NCBI GenBank assembly: GCA_033398695.1
Contig: CM065802.1
Coordinates: forward strand, 165,783,965 to 165,847,964
Direction: 5' to 3'
Length of the DNA stretch: 64,000 bases
From: Orobanche coerulescens
Lineage: Eukaryota; Streptophyta; Magnoliopsida; Lamiales; Orobanchaceae
The notes below the pieces were generated by a model, which saw only the letters and a program-made list of their open reading frames with translations, was not told the DNA's origin and did not search any database. Below are positions 54,986-64,000 of this stretch, piece after piece (the first letter of the stretch is position 1; every line of letters begins with the position of its first letter). The translations under genes were made by a program, and so were the position numbers.

Positions 54986-55455
54986 TTGCGTGATTGTCGT
55001 TCTGTTTAGAAGTATCTTTGTTGTATTGGGTTTTTTATGCGATCCTACTGCATGTGTAGTAGGTGTAGCGCACGCTATGTTGCCTCATAGCGCGCGCTAC
55101 TGGTGTAGAGTTAGTGCACGCTACTATGCTTGTTAGCGCACACCAACTGGAGATGCACAAACTGTCGAGAAGCTACTGCATTCGAATTAGAACTCGTTAG
55201 CGCACGTTAAGGTTTGTGATTAGCACTTGTAACTATACTGTTGGGTAGAACGTTTTGTGATGTTGCTACGATAGCGCACGCTAATCAGTGTGATTAGCGC
55301 ACGCTCAGCTGTCTAGTATATAAACTGGACAACACGTGTTTCTCGTCATTTTATTTCATTTCTTCTTCCTTTCGCGACAGTTGAGACGAGGGTGATTAGG
55401 GTTTGAGTTCTTGGCCGATTCTTGCTCCATCCAAGGCGTTTTGGAGAGTCCTAGG
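54986..55455 (+). repeat. LTR D1, second part
   Basis: This continues D1 after element B. Seven or so TAGCGCACGCTA-type palindromes (55055-55305) precede a TATA box GTATATAAACTGG (55316). It is like the copy at 63297-64000 in motif, layout and TATA context. It is cut at 55456 by LTR J, ~140 bp after the TATA box, where the other families have their donor-like site. Confidence 0.65.
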
Positions 55456-57107
55456 TGTAATACTCGTGATTTTCTCTTTCGGTAATTTTTCATTTTTGGC
55501 ATTATTCTGATTTCCAGAACTCACTTGCGAGTGTTTTGACATTTGGATAGTGTTTTGTTATGCGTGTGTGGTCATCTGTGTTTGTTTTGGGGCAGTTTTA
55601 CCCGAATCCGTGTTTTGAGCGACTTTTTTTGCTATTTGGTTCATTTCGTGTGATGGTGGTTCGAAACTTAGATGTGTTGAAAACTTCAGTTTGGTTGTTT
55701 GATGTTGTGTTGTGATTTTCGGACGTTTTGGGCCGTTTCGTAATTTCCCAAAAGTTTTGGGGTGTTTGTCTTTATGTCATTTTTCCTAACCTTCGAGTTA
55801 TTTGTATCACGTGTTTGTCTAGAGTTTGAGCTCGTGTGGTGATTGTGGCATTACTCGCCTTGATCGATCGTATTGTTTCGTAGTTGTTGGATTTCGTTAT
55901 CCGTCTACGAGGTTCAATTGGTTCTCTGCAGTGCTGAACTGCATATCCATTACGTACGCTATTGGCAAGGCATAACGTACGATAATGGAGTTTGTTACGT
56001 ACGCTACGAGGCCCTATTTACGTACGTAATGGACTCCATGTAATCGGTCAGTAACCCCAGGATGGCTCTTACGTACGTAAGGGCTTGGACCTTACGTTCG
56101 TTAATCATCTAACGTACGTTAGACTGTGCTCCTAACGTACGTAAACTTTAGTTTTCTATATATACCCAGGGGTTAACCATGTTCGTCATTTTTCTTCCTC
56201 CCCCGTTCTTCCGCGGCTGTGGTGATATGTCGGCGATTTTGGAGCGGTTCTAGAGTCTTGTAACTCTATGCTTTCATCTCCCTTGAGTTTTTGGTGTTGA
56301 TTAACATCATCAATCCGTGTTCTTTGTCTTTGATTCGAGGTAACTTTCTTGAAACCCTTCTCGATGTATTTTTAGAATCTTTAATATTCGAGTTGTTCTT
56401 CATAAATTGAGTCGTTGTATATCATCAATCGGTTGTATTGATTCTATCCCTATGATTTGATTAGTATTTCTTACCGTATTCGGGTTTGGGTGATGTTCTT
56501 GATGTTTCTTGGAGAAGTATTGAACCCCAAGTGTTCGATCCTATGTTTCTACGAATTCTTGTTAAGAATTTCGTGTGTTTTGCATATTCCTAGCGATCGA
56601 CCTTGTAGTGATTATGTTATTCTTGTGTTTTCGACCTAGTTGGAGGATTAGAGGGTTTCCGGTTGAGCTTTCCCATTGCTTCGCGTGCTTTGGACTTGAG
56701 GCGAGTATCTCGTCTATATTCCTTATACTTTGAGAATGTGAATTGCCGTGAACTTAACGTGGACTTGTTAGTGATTGAACATTAAACCGTAACTTATTTT
56801 TAAATGAATATGTGATTTCTATGAAAGTAAATACGAACGTAAAATTGAGTTTATTGAAGAATGATAACAACCATTTCATGTTGTACTTTGCTTAATACGT
56901 ATACCAAAAATGAGTAGTTATCCGAGAAATTGTGGAATCACGGAATATTGGTATTATTCGCTGTTAACCCTTTTCTTTCCTGAATGATGTTGTCATGTGA
57001 ATGTTGTGCCTTGGTGGAGATGTATGATGCGTTAACTTATATTTTACGTATTTGCGATTGTGGTGAATATGGTACCTTTGTTGTTGTGTATCTTAGTGAA
57101 TTGAGAT

Positions 57108-57430
57108 GTTATCCGGGTAGGGACCCATGTGGCCTCCGGCGGCGCGTGCTTGCGAGTACGGTCAGACTATACGATTTGACCATAAGGTTATCAATTCGGG
57201 TAGGTCTGGAGGGGGCTCCGAGAATCGTCACTTGCGAGTGGGATGTCACGATAACTTATGGGTGTGTTTGAATGGTGTTATCCGGGTAGGGACCCGTGTG
57301 GCCTCTGGCGGTGCGTGCTTGCGAGTACGGCCAGACGATACGATTTGACCATAAGGTTATATAATCGTGTAGGTCTGGAGGGGATTTCGAGAATCGTTAC
57401 TTGCGAGTGCGATGTCAAGATAACTTATGA
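57108..57430 (+). repeat. Minisatellite in LTR J
   Basis: Two units of ~171 bp starting TTATCCGGGTAGGGACC, each containing GTGCTTGCGAGTACGG, TACGATTTGACCATAAGG and GAGAATCGTYACTTGCGAG. Confidence 0.85.
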
Positions 57431-57850
57431 GTGTGTTTGAGTTTGTTTACGATAGCTAATCAGGATGGGTCCCATCGAGGCCATGGAGGTGATTTGAATG
57501 TTTGATTTGATATTTCTGAATTGTGAATGCTTGAATCTTGGATCCCGGTTATATTGGTGAATATGGTTTTTTAATTGAGGCTTGGTTGAGAATTAAATCA
57601 TTTATATGATTTTGAAGGAAAACCCTTTAAAAAAGAAGAATTATAAATCTTTTCATGATTTTACACTGAGACCCCCAACGTCTTCAACTATTCTTTTAAA
57701 TGTGTTTTGAAGTTATTCTTATGACCCTTCCTAATGGAAAACTATTTTCGAAAAGAATTTAGACTCAGGGATCGTGTTGCTACCTTGTCAAAGGGTTATT
57801 TTCATAACGGTTGTATTCTTGATGTATAACTTTATAGCTTGGTTACTTGC

Positions 57851-57882
57851 TAGCGATTTCCATCGCTAACCCCTTGTTGGGG
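57851..57882 (+). other. Paired stem-loops in LTR J
   Basis: TAGCGAT-TTCC-ATCGCTA is a perfect 7-bp stem, followed by ACCCC-TTGTT-GGGG. The bases differ from E, F and B but pairing is kept. Confidence 0.7.
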
Positions 57883-58248
57883 ACTATTTATATTCTTTTC
57901 AGGTGTCCTGATTGGAGAGAGCAACCACAGGATCGGCTTGGAGGACAGTTCTAGTCACAGTTGTAGTCGGTTGTCCGTCAGTGATCTGTCGGTCTGAGTG
58001 TTCATTTCTAGTTTCTTTATCATCCTTAAGAGGATGGACATGTTGTGTAATTTGTGATCGAGTTGTAATTTGGTTTATCAGTTGTACCGCTGTGTTGTTT
58101 TTTGAGAGACCTAATCGGTCTACGGTTTTATGCTTTGGTCGAGTTGACCACGTGTGGGTTTTGTTTTGTAGTCTCCTGCTTGGTAGATCCTTGTGGAAAG
58201 GGGTCTACGGCGTGTAATATCCCTGAGCGGATTGGGGTGTTATATAAA

Positions 58249-58280
58249 TGGTATCAGAGCTTAGGTTGCGAAAACCTAAG
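58249..58280 (+). promoter_or_regulatory. LTR J primer binding site and adjoining stem-loop
   Basis: TGGTATCAGAGC (58249-58260) is the full iMet primer site. Sharing its last C, CTTAGGTT-GCGAA-AACCTAAG forms a perfect 8-bp stem (58260-58280). Confidence 0.85.
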
Positions 58281-58652
58281 CAGTTGGGTCTAGTTGGGTC
58301 TTGTCGAGTCGTGTATTGTCGTGTCACCCGGGTGAGCAATTGTGAACATGTGTGATCCGTTGTGATTGATTGTGATTAGTTGTGATTAGTATCGTGGTGT
58401 AGCCATCAACTCCGTGTGTCATATGGACGTAAATCTCTTCTTTTATGCGATGATTGTGGTGCGTAATATTGTTTGTGTAGTGCTATGAAATGGAATCCGT
58501 GTTTGATACTTGTGGAACACCATTTATGTATTGTGTCGAATGTATTGATGGTTGGGCACCGAATTGTGCAATACGATGTGAAAACTATGAATCTTGATGT
58601 GTTCCAGAAAATGTATTGATGGTAGAGTTAGTGAGGAACTCGGGTGGGTAGT
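58281..58652 (+). other. LTR J internal leader remnant
   Basis: About 370 bp of untranslated leader rich in TTGTGATTRGTTGTGATTAG-like repeats. It matches the E leader near 4905-5000. No ORF. It ends where the minus-strand LTR H begins. Confidence 0.6.
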
Positions 58653-59559
58653 GTAACACCCCCAAAACCAACCGGGGATATTACAGCACCGTGAACTCCG
58701 TGCCGGAACCCACAAGGCAAAAAATCATTTTTAAAAACGTTTCAAACACGCCAACGAGGCAAAGACGGTAATATTTTAAATACCCAAATATTTTACAAAA
58801 CATAGTTCACCATCTACCGTCATAAAATACCATTTGATAGCACAAGACGGTTACACCAAATGGGCATTTAGAAAGTATACACGAGTTGGTAAAATACCGA
58901 AAGCCATTATAAAATTTCACACGCAGCGGATAGAGACATGATAAAATACATTTGCAGCGGAATTATAAAAACCAGAAAGAGTACTCAAAACCCAATAATC
59001 ATGCCATAGCCAGTATCACCGGAAAGCTCATCTGTTCACGACCGCTACCAGCTCGATCTCCGAGAGCCTAAAAGATAAAGCCCACGACGGGGTCAGGTAT
59101 AATACTCAACAATGATAACGATCACATCAACGTATACAATTACATATAAATGTAATTGCAAGGTAAGAATATTTCTAGTGTAACCTTACCGATCCGTGGA
59201 ATCTCAAATCAATTCAACCCTTACCTCAATTCGCACCTCGCATTCTCAAGTGACGAATGCATTCGAAAATAACCATCTGTACTGTATTCAAAACAATACC
59301 AAGATTCTCAAACGTAAATATATCTCCAATATGGAATAATCTGGCCATGTCCGATTCTGTCCGATGGATCGCACGATCGGATCCCAATTCTGATAAAACC
59401 GATATCACACGATACATATGTAGATCAACTGTATCGAAACAATGGCAAGTCCCGGATATCAATACAAAGTATGAATTTTCACACAATCAACAATAATAAA
59501 CAACCAATGCATCAGAACAAGAATATCAATGATATGATAACTTCACACAAGATCGACAA

Positions 59560-60130
59560 AGGGTCAACCACGAACGAGAATACCATTGATGTGGTAAACT
59601 TCAACGAGATCATTAAGGGATCAACGACCGAGAATACCCGATACGGTAAACTCCAACAAGATCAATAAAGGATCAACAACCGAGTATACCAATGATACGG
59701 TAAACTCCAACAAAATCAATAAAGGATCAATAACCGAGAATACCAATGATACAGTAAACTCCAACAAGATCAATAAAGGATCAATAATCGAGAATACCAA
59801 CGATATGGTAAACTCCAACAAGATCAATAAAGGATCAACAACCGAGAATACCAACGATACGGTAAACTCCAAAAAGATCAATAAAGGATCAATAACCGAG
59901 AATACCAACGATACGGTAAACTCCAACAAGATCAATAAAGGATCAACAACCGAGAATACCAACGGTAAGGCAAACTCCAAACGGAATCAATAAGGATCAA
60001 TAACGAACGAGATTACCAATGATAGGGTAAACTCCCAACAAGATCAATAAAGGGTCAATAATAAATGAGTTGACCATCGATATGGTAACTCCAAACGAGA
60101 TCAGTAGGGAATCAATAACAAACAAGATTA
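59560..60130 (-). repeat. 54-bp minisatellite in H
   Basis: About ten units; the central ones are exactly 54 bp: AACAAGATCAATAAAGGATC, AACAACCGAGAATACC and AAYGATACGGTAAACTCC in order. Because 54 is a multiple of 3, both strands show spurious repetitive open frames. It lies upstream of the acceptor-like site in the H reading direction, as do the minisatellites of the other LTRs. Confidence 0.9.
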
Positions 60131-60684
60131 CTAACGATGTGATAACTTCAACAATATCGATAAAGGATCAAGAGGGACAGATACACGGGAAAATAAAATC
60201 GTCAACCGTATACAAATCACATATGAGGGACCTTGAAGACAAACCCGACTATCGAACAGATCCGATTATACATGGACTATGAACGACCAATCAATCTGAC
60301 TCAAGATGGACGTCACGATACGCCCGATATGGAAATGTGTTCGTATACAAGCCAACCACGGGTATTGATCAGATACACGTCTAGTCTCGTACCTAATCAG
60401 CCTCACGAAGTACTTTTCGTGTGCACGGTTCAATATGAGATTGAAACCAACACATGCTACACATGCCCGCCCTTAAAATCCTACACATGACCGATCAGAA
60501 CGTATCTGACTCCAGATATATCACAATACAACATGACAACGAAACTCGAAGAAACGCATATCCAATAAGGATCAGAAGACTTTCCAAGTGAGCAACGATA
60601 ACTCGATCATGGAAGACCGACACGACCACAATGTCGTATTTCCATCAGACAACAGTTCACAGATTGCTCAACAATGCATATAAT

Positions 60685-60890
60685 ATTAGCACATAAACTC
60701 CCAAGGCCACATCCAAGGGTCATAGAAGCATCTACTCAGGAATACTCCGGACATGGGTACCATTCAGGTTTTATCCCGCAACACAGCATATGCAAACACA
60801 AAATAACCCAAGGTCGCACCAAGGGTCACAGAAGCATCTCACAGGAATACTCCGGAACGTAGGTGCCATTTAGGTCTTATCCCCCAACAC
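60685..60890 (-). repeat. ~110-bp repeat pair in H
   Basis: Two copies share AAGGGTCAYAGAAGCATCT, AGGAATACTCCGGA and TTTATCCCSCAACACA. Same LTR region as the 54-bp array. Confidence 0.75.
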
Positions 60891-61098
60891 ATCGGCCCAA
60901 CAGATTACAGTCCAAAGAAAGAGCACATCACAAAATGTACCAAACAATGATGCACACTCACCACATGAAGCATCAACACACACACATATGCAATAATGCA
61001 ACAGGATGATTATCATAATTTAGCAATATTAATTGACCTCAAGCTGGGGACACTAACCTTTCCACAACTAACATCCCTAAATGAAGTACAGTCCATTA

Positions 61099-61293
61099 CT
61101 AATACCAAACCACCATCTCGAGTTCCACGTCGGCATGATAACTAGCCTTGATATCTAACATTATGAACTGAGCAAGCATAACTTGCCTCGATACCAATGC
61201 GACGAAGCCTTTGCCAATCCCACCGTCTTCATCTACAAGCTCCTCAGCCCCGACCAAGGCGATCCATGCATTTTTCAATCCCAACCGCAGCAC
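61099..61293 (-). pseudogene. Short degenerate pol-like fragment in H
   Basis: A 64-codon minus-strand frame contains GIGKGFVALVSRQV and ASYHADVELEMVVW. By eye this resembles the gypsy RNase H stretch with VAYASRQL and THDLELAAVV, but with many changes and extra residues. The core TATCAAGGCTAGTTATCATG is shared at DNA level with element B near 52270. It may be a pol remnant trapped in the LTR mosaic. It may also be a chance frame. Confidence 0.35.
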
Positions 61294-61835
61294 AATGATT
61301 AATAATCAACGATCACTTATCACAACCTAATGCAACAATTAATTAGCGATACATTCGATAACAATCAACAACCGATATAATCAACCAATCAAACTCAACG
61401 GTTCAATGATATCTCGATCATACAAAACCAAACCATTAGAATTCAAACAATACGAATACAAGCCACAATTCGATAGTCAATCAATCTTAACAAGTTTCCT
61501 AACATTCTAAATCCCGACTTAAATCTTACTTACGGATTAACACGGCTCATCCTTGTAAATTCATAGAAATGCAATTATCGGTTTTCATCACGAATAACCA
61601 TATACCGAAATTAACCATATTCCTTCCAATTTCCATAAAATCACGACATATAACTCAAGAGTTCTTCAAGAACATTAATCAATCCATAATCATGTTTGTA
61701 GCCAACAAAACAACGTAATCCGTTGTGTTCTAACATCTAAAACATCATCTAATTCATAATCCAAGGCATATATCATCATGTTCTTTAACATACACTTCAC
61801 ATAACACTAAGGATCATAACAACAGTACCATAACC

Positions 61836-61921
61836 ATCATAATGTAATATTTTAAATAATTAATCATCTTTTATAGATTAGAGATTAAAGGGTATTTTAA
61901 CATGTTTAAAAATCTGGGTTT
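61836..61921 (-). repeat. 86-bp remnant of an array-type LTR
   Basis: CATAATGTAATATTTTAAAT up to CTGGGTTTTACA repeats the last ~90 bp of the array LTRs (for example 27489-27580), here with an intact TGTAAAACCC start on the minus strand. It joins Athila3 at 61922 exactly as LTR 5 joins Athila2. Confidence 0.85.
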
Positions 61922-63296
61922 TACAGATTAGGGGTAATATTCTTTGATGAACTTGTGTTTATTTTCTAAATTTTTATCAAAATTTGTATCAGATTATGCT
62001 AAGATTATTGATTGATTGATGGTGTTTCGTTATTTTGTCATGAATCGCTGTGATTGTCGATTGAAATTGTTGTTGTTGAGGATTGAATTGAGTAAATTAC
62101 TGTTTTTTGTTCTTCAATTAAGCTAACACATGCAAAGTGTTTGATAAAATGCACCAATGAAATTTTTTTGAGCCAAACATCTCCAAATTATCTGCAACGA
62201 ATTCGATTATCGGAATAGTATGTGCCACAACCCTTAGGCCAAGTTTGAGTTTAAATTTCTGCCTCATATCCCTCATACGGAAGTGCGAGTTCATTCGACG
62301 CTATATCCATTTTCCGTACGTTATAAGTTGAGAGTGGTGTAGTGTTATTTAAAGTCATCTAAGCTATCCTGCGTTTATTTTTCAGGACTTCGTCATGGCT
62401 CGGAAAAGGAAGTTGAGCACGAGGGCTAGGACGCGATCATCCCCCACAAGAGATGAGACGTCAAAAAACCAGACGAATATAGGATCCTACCAATTCTCTG
62501 ACCCCGACATCCATCGAATATTCAACGCGAGAATCTGTCCTCGTCCAATAATTCCTGAGCGGGGATTCACTCCTGCCCCCCAAGACGACGAGCTATTGGC
62601 GATGATCAATGAAATGGGATGGACTCGATTCACTGCGCCACCCGAGCCGGCGGTGATTTCTATTGTGCAAGAGTTCTACGCCGGTGCTCTATTGCGACAA
62701 ATCCAGGTGGGGCAGATGATAGGACGACTGGATGCACAGACTGAGGTCATCGTCCGAGGCCAAATAGCAAACTTCTCGGTGGCCACGATTCGGAGGCTGT
62801 ATGAGCTACCGAAGGTGGACGAATTGGCGTACACACGGACTATGAGTACCCTCACGAGGGAGGCTTTGCTGGAGGCACTTGCTCAGCCGGGTTCTGTCTA
62901 GGAAATGTGCATCCCGGGTTCCACAGCTTTCTATTTCAAGAGTTCCTGCCTCAGTCGGCTCGTGAGAGCCTGGCTTTATTTCCTCTGTGCACGAGTCGTC
63001 CCTACATCACAGAGCCGTGCGGTCTTGCTTCCTCGTGCCCGATTATTGTATGCCATCACGACGAGACTCCTATTTGATGTGTCCCCATGTCTGTCCCGTT
63101 ATATATTTCAGTGCATCCATGGAGGGGCAAAGACGGGATTAAAACATCCCTCGCTGATTTGTGCCCTATGGTGCCAGTCGGGCATGACTTGGTCCGACGA
63201 CGAGCCATCTATAGCACCCCACGGTCCGATCGACCACTGTATTATCTCCCATTTGGATCAGTGGGGTGGCGCGATGGCACACGAGCGGGGGCGAGG
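61922..63296 (+). mobile_element. Athila3: second Athila 3' segment
   Basis: It is collinear and very similar to 27581-28945: a leader with GATGAACTTGTGTTTATTTTC, the acceptor-like TTTATTTTTCAG (62376), and the PTTP pseudogene. It is cut at 63297 by a D-type LTR. Sequence left of it belongs to the array-type LTR remnant. Confidence 0.85.
62395..63296 (+). pseudogene. PTTP / envelope-like ORF of Athila3, truncated
   Basis: 168 open codons from ATG 62395 include the basic N-terminus MARKRKLSTRAR, FSDPDIHRIFN, GMGWTRF-type and FTAPPEPAVISIVQEFY phrases, VRGQIANFSVATIRRL, to TAG at 62899-62901. The same stop occurs in Athila2, so it predates their separation or was already in their source. The frame continues open from 62905 (FKSSCLSRLVRAWLYFLCAR and later WSDDEPSIAPHGPIDH) until the LTR at 63297 ends it. 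The C-terminal helix seen in Athila2 is missing. Confidence 0.83.
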
Positions 63297-64000
63297 TGTA
63301 ATATCCGCATTTTTCTTTCCCTTGTATTTTCATTTTCGGTGTATTTCTCGGTTGTAGCGACCCTCGTGTATCTTTCAGTGTATCTTTTCCGTCATCTATT
63401 GATCTGATTCCCGTAATTGTTGTGCGGACCCGCCGTTTCGGGGTTGCCGTGGATCTATTCTATGTTTTGATGCGTCTTGGGATGTTCCGTTTGATGTTTT
63501 GATCATATTCCAGTGTTTTGGACCGTTTATATTTCGTACCTAGCGCACGCTATCTTTTCTGCTAGCACACTAGGGGTCCCTTAGTAGCGCACGCTACGAC
63601 TGCTTCGTAGCGCGCGGTAGAGAGCAAGCCCTGGGAGTGGCAGTACTAATTCCAGCTCGCTGGACTAGCAGATTAGCGTACGCTACGTAGCCTAGCGCAC
63701 GCTAATGTTGGGGGATAGCGCACGCTGAGATGCCCGGTAGCGTGCGCTAGCGTGAGTGTCCAGTACTGGACAGTTGCTTTTGGACTCGGATGGTGTCCAG
63801 GTAGCGCATGCTATTGGTCGATAGCGCGCGCTACCGAGAGGTTATTAGCGCACGCTACGTTTCGAGTAGCGCATCCTAGCGGCCAGATATCTGGCTACTG
63901 GACTGGAGTTTTGTTCCGTTAGCGCACGCTAACTTTGAGGATTAGCGCGCGCTAACACTCCCTGGCTATATAAACCAGGGAGTTGACCGAGATGAACGTA
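63297..64000 (+). repeat. D-type LTR, runs off the window
   Basis: Starts TGTAATATCCGCATTTTTC. A cluster of about fourteen TAGCGCACGCTA variants (63537-63955) precedes the TATA box GGCTATATAAACCAGG (63964). This is the strongest palindrome cluster in the window. The downstream part lies outside. The flank GGCGAGG before it is Athila3 sequence. Confidence 0.75.
63537..63985 (+). promoter_or_regulatory. D-type LTR U3: palindrome cluster and TATA box
   Basis: Copies such as CTAGCGCACGCTAT, TTAGCGTACGCTACG, GATAGCGCGCGCTACC and GTTAGCGCACGCTAAC are spaced ~20-50 bp apart and end at the TATA box. Confidence 0.7.

Larger units (their letters stand above)
56340..57902 (+). other. Putative leader intron in LTR J
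   Basis: 1563 bp from CGAG|GTAACTTTCTTG to CTTTTCAG|GTGTCC. This is the best-matching splice site pair in the window. Inferred. Confidence 0.5.
55456..58244 (+). repeat. LTR J, 2789 bp
   Basis: Starts TGTAATACTCGTGATTTTC, homologous to the start of LTR E, and ends ATTGGGGTGTTATA. Palindromes 55945-56150 (TTACGTACGTAA, CTAACGTACGTTAG, CTAACGTACGTAA), TATA box CTATATATATACC (56153), donor-like TGATTCGAG|GTAACT (56340), minisatellite 57108-57430, paired stem-loops 57851-57882, acceptor-like TATTCTTTTCAG ending at 57902. The block TGGTAGATCCTTGTGG...CTACGGCGTGTAA matches E and F. A perfect primer site follows, so it is a 5' LTR. Confidence 0.85.
58653..61835 (-). repeat. LTR-like region H
   Basis: At 58653 the plus strand reads TGTAACACCCCCAAAACC; on the minus strand this is an LTR end GGGGGTGTTACA, and the neighbouring bases fit the family end. 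Moving up: an acceptor-like TATCTTTTAG ending near 59068 and a stem CTGACCCCGTCGTGGGC before it, a 54-bp minisatellite (59560-60130), ~110-bp repeats (60685-60890), a short pol-like piece (61099-61293), then AT-rich DNA to 61835. The start of the LTR is not clear, so the region may be a mosaic. Confidence 0.55.

Noticed and set aside
57127..57440. Two repeated frames with cysteine and arginine (about 60-95 codons)
   Set aside because: They are generated by the ~171-bp minisatellite of LTR J.
59621..59980. 119-codon minus-strand frame with an 18-residue hydrophobic repeat (FSVVDPLLILLEFTVSL)
   Set aside because: The 54-bp minisatellite is a multiple of three and free of stops in this frame. 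It lies in an LTR, and the opposite strand is open as well.
1..64000. Host protein-coding genes, tRNA or rRNA genes
   Set aside because: I looked on both strands for long conserved frames and RNA gene hallmarks and saw only retrotransposon sequence. Small diverged genes in the AT-rich gap 34061-35724 cannot be excluded.

Overview
The window is plant nuclear DNA, most likely angiosperm and probably eudicot, from gene-poor repeat-rich heterochromatin. I found no host protein gene, tRNA, rRNA or CRISPR array. Almost everything belongs to LTR retrotransposons inserted into one another. They include one Ty1/copia remnant, at least seven Ty3/gypsy LTR families of chromovirus (Tekay/Del) type, and three Athila-type elements carrying the plant 'putative transposon protein' (PTTP) ORF.

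Layout: 1-751 is a copia reverse transcriptase remnant, cut by a minus-strand gypsy element E (752-8037). Copia-type sequence resumes at 8038 and ends in its 3' LTR (8810 to ~9195). An LTR end of family F lies at ~9196-10181. At 10795-27580 five ~2.9 kb LTRs alternate with four internal segments of exactly 551 bp, all on the minus strand. An Athila 3' half (Athila2, 27581 to ~33880) follows, its LTR split by a gypsy solo LTR G (30908-33141). After an AT-rich gap comes a 29-bp minisatellite built as a large inverted repeat (~35725-37990). The right third is a nest: LTR K (37996) is cut by LTR D1 (39010), which is cut by gypsy element B (39169-54980, TSD GCATG), whose 5' LTR is cut by Athila element C (39475-48627, TSD GTGAA). 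LTR J (55456-58244) also sits in D1. A minus-strand LTR region H (58653 to ~61835), a second Athila 3' half (Athila3, 61922-63296) and a D-type LTR (63297 onward) complete the window.

No element here encodes a complete gag-pol set. C has gag and protease but no RT or integrase. B has gag, the start of protease and the integrase C-terminus with chromodomain. The tandem array keeps only that C-terminus. These would need enzymes from intact relatives.

The main observation is a shared layout of the gypsy LTRs in spite of low sequence similarity: TG start; a cluster of short CpG-containing palindromes; a TATA box; ~140-230 bp; a splice-donor-like AG|GT; 1.3-2.2 kb containing a family-specific minisatellite and two adjacent stem-loops; a splice-acceptor-like (Y)nCAG; ~290 bp; a terminal GTGTTACA; then a tRNA-iMet primer binding site. 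This reads as a spliceable leader intron inside each LTR, with the retained intron marking genomic RNA. That is an inference from sequence alone.
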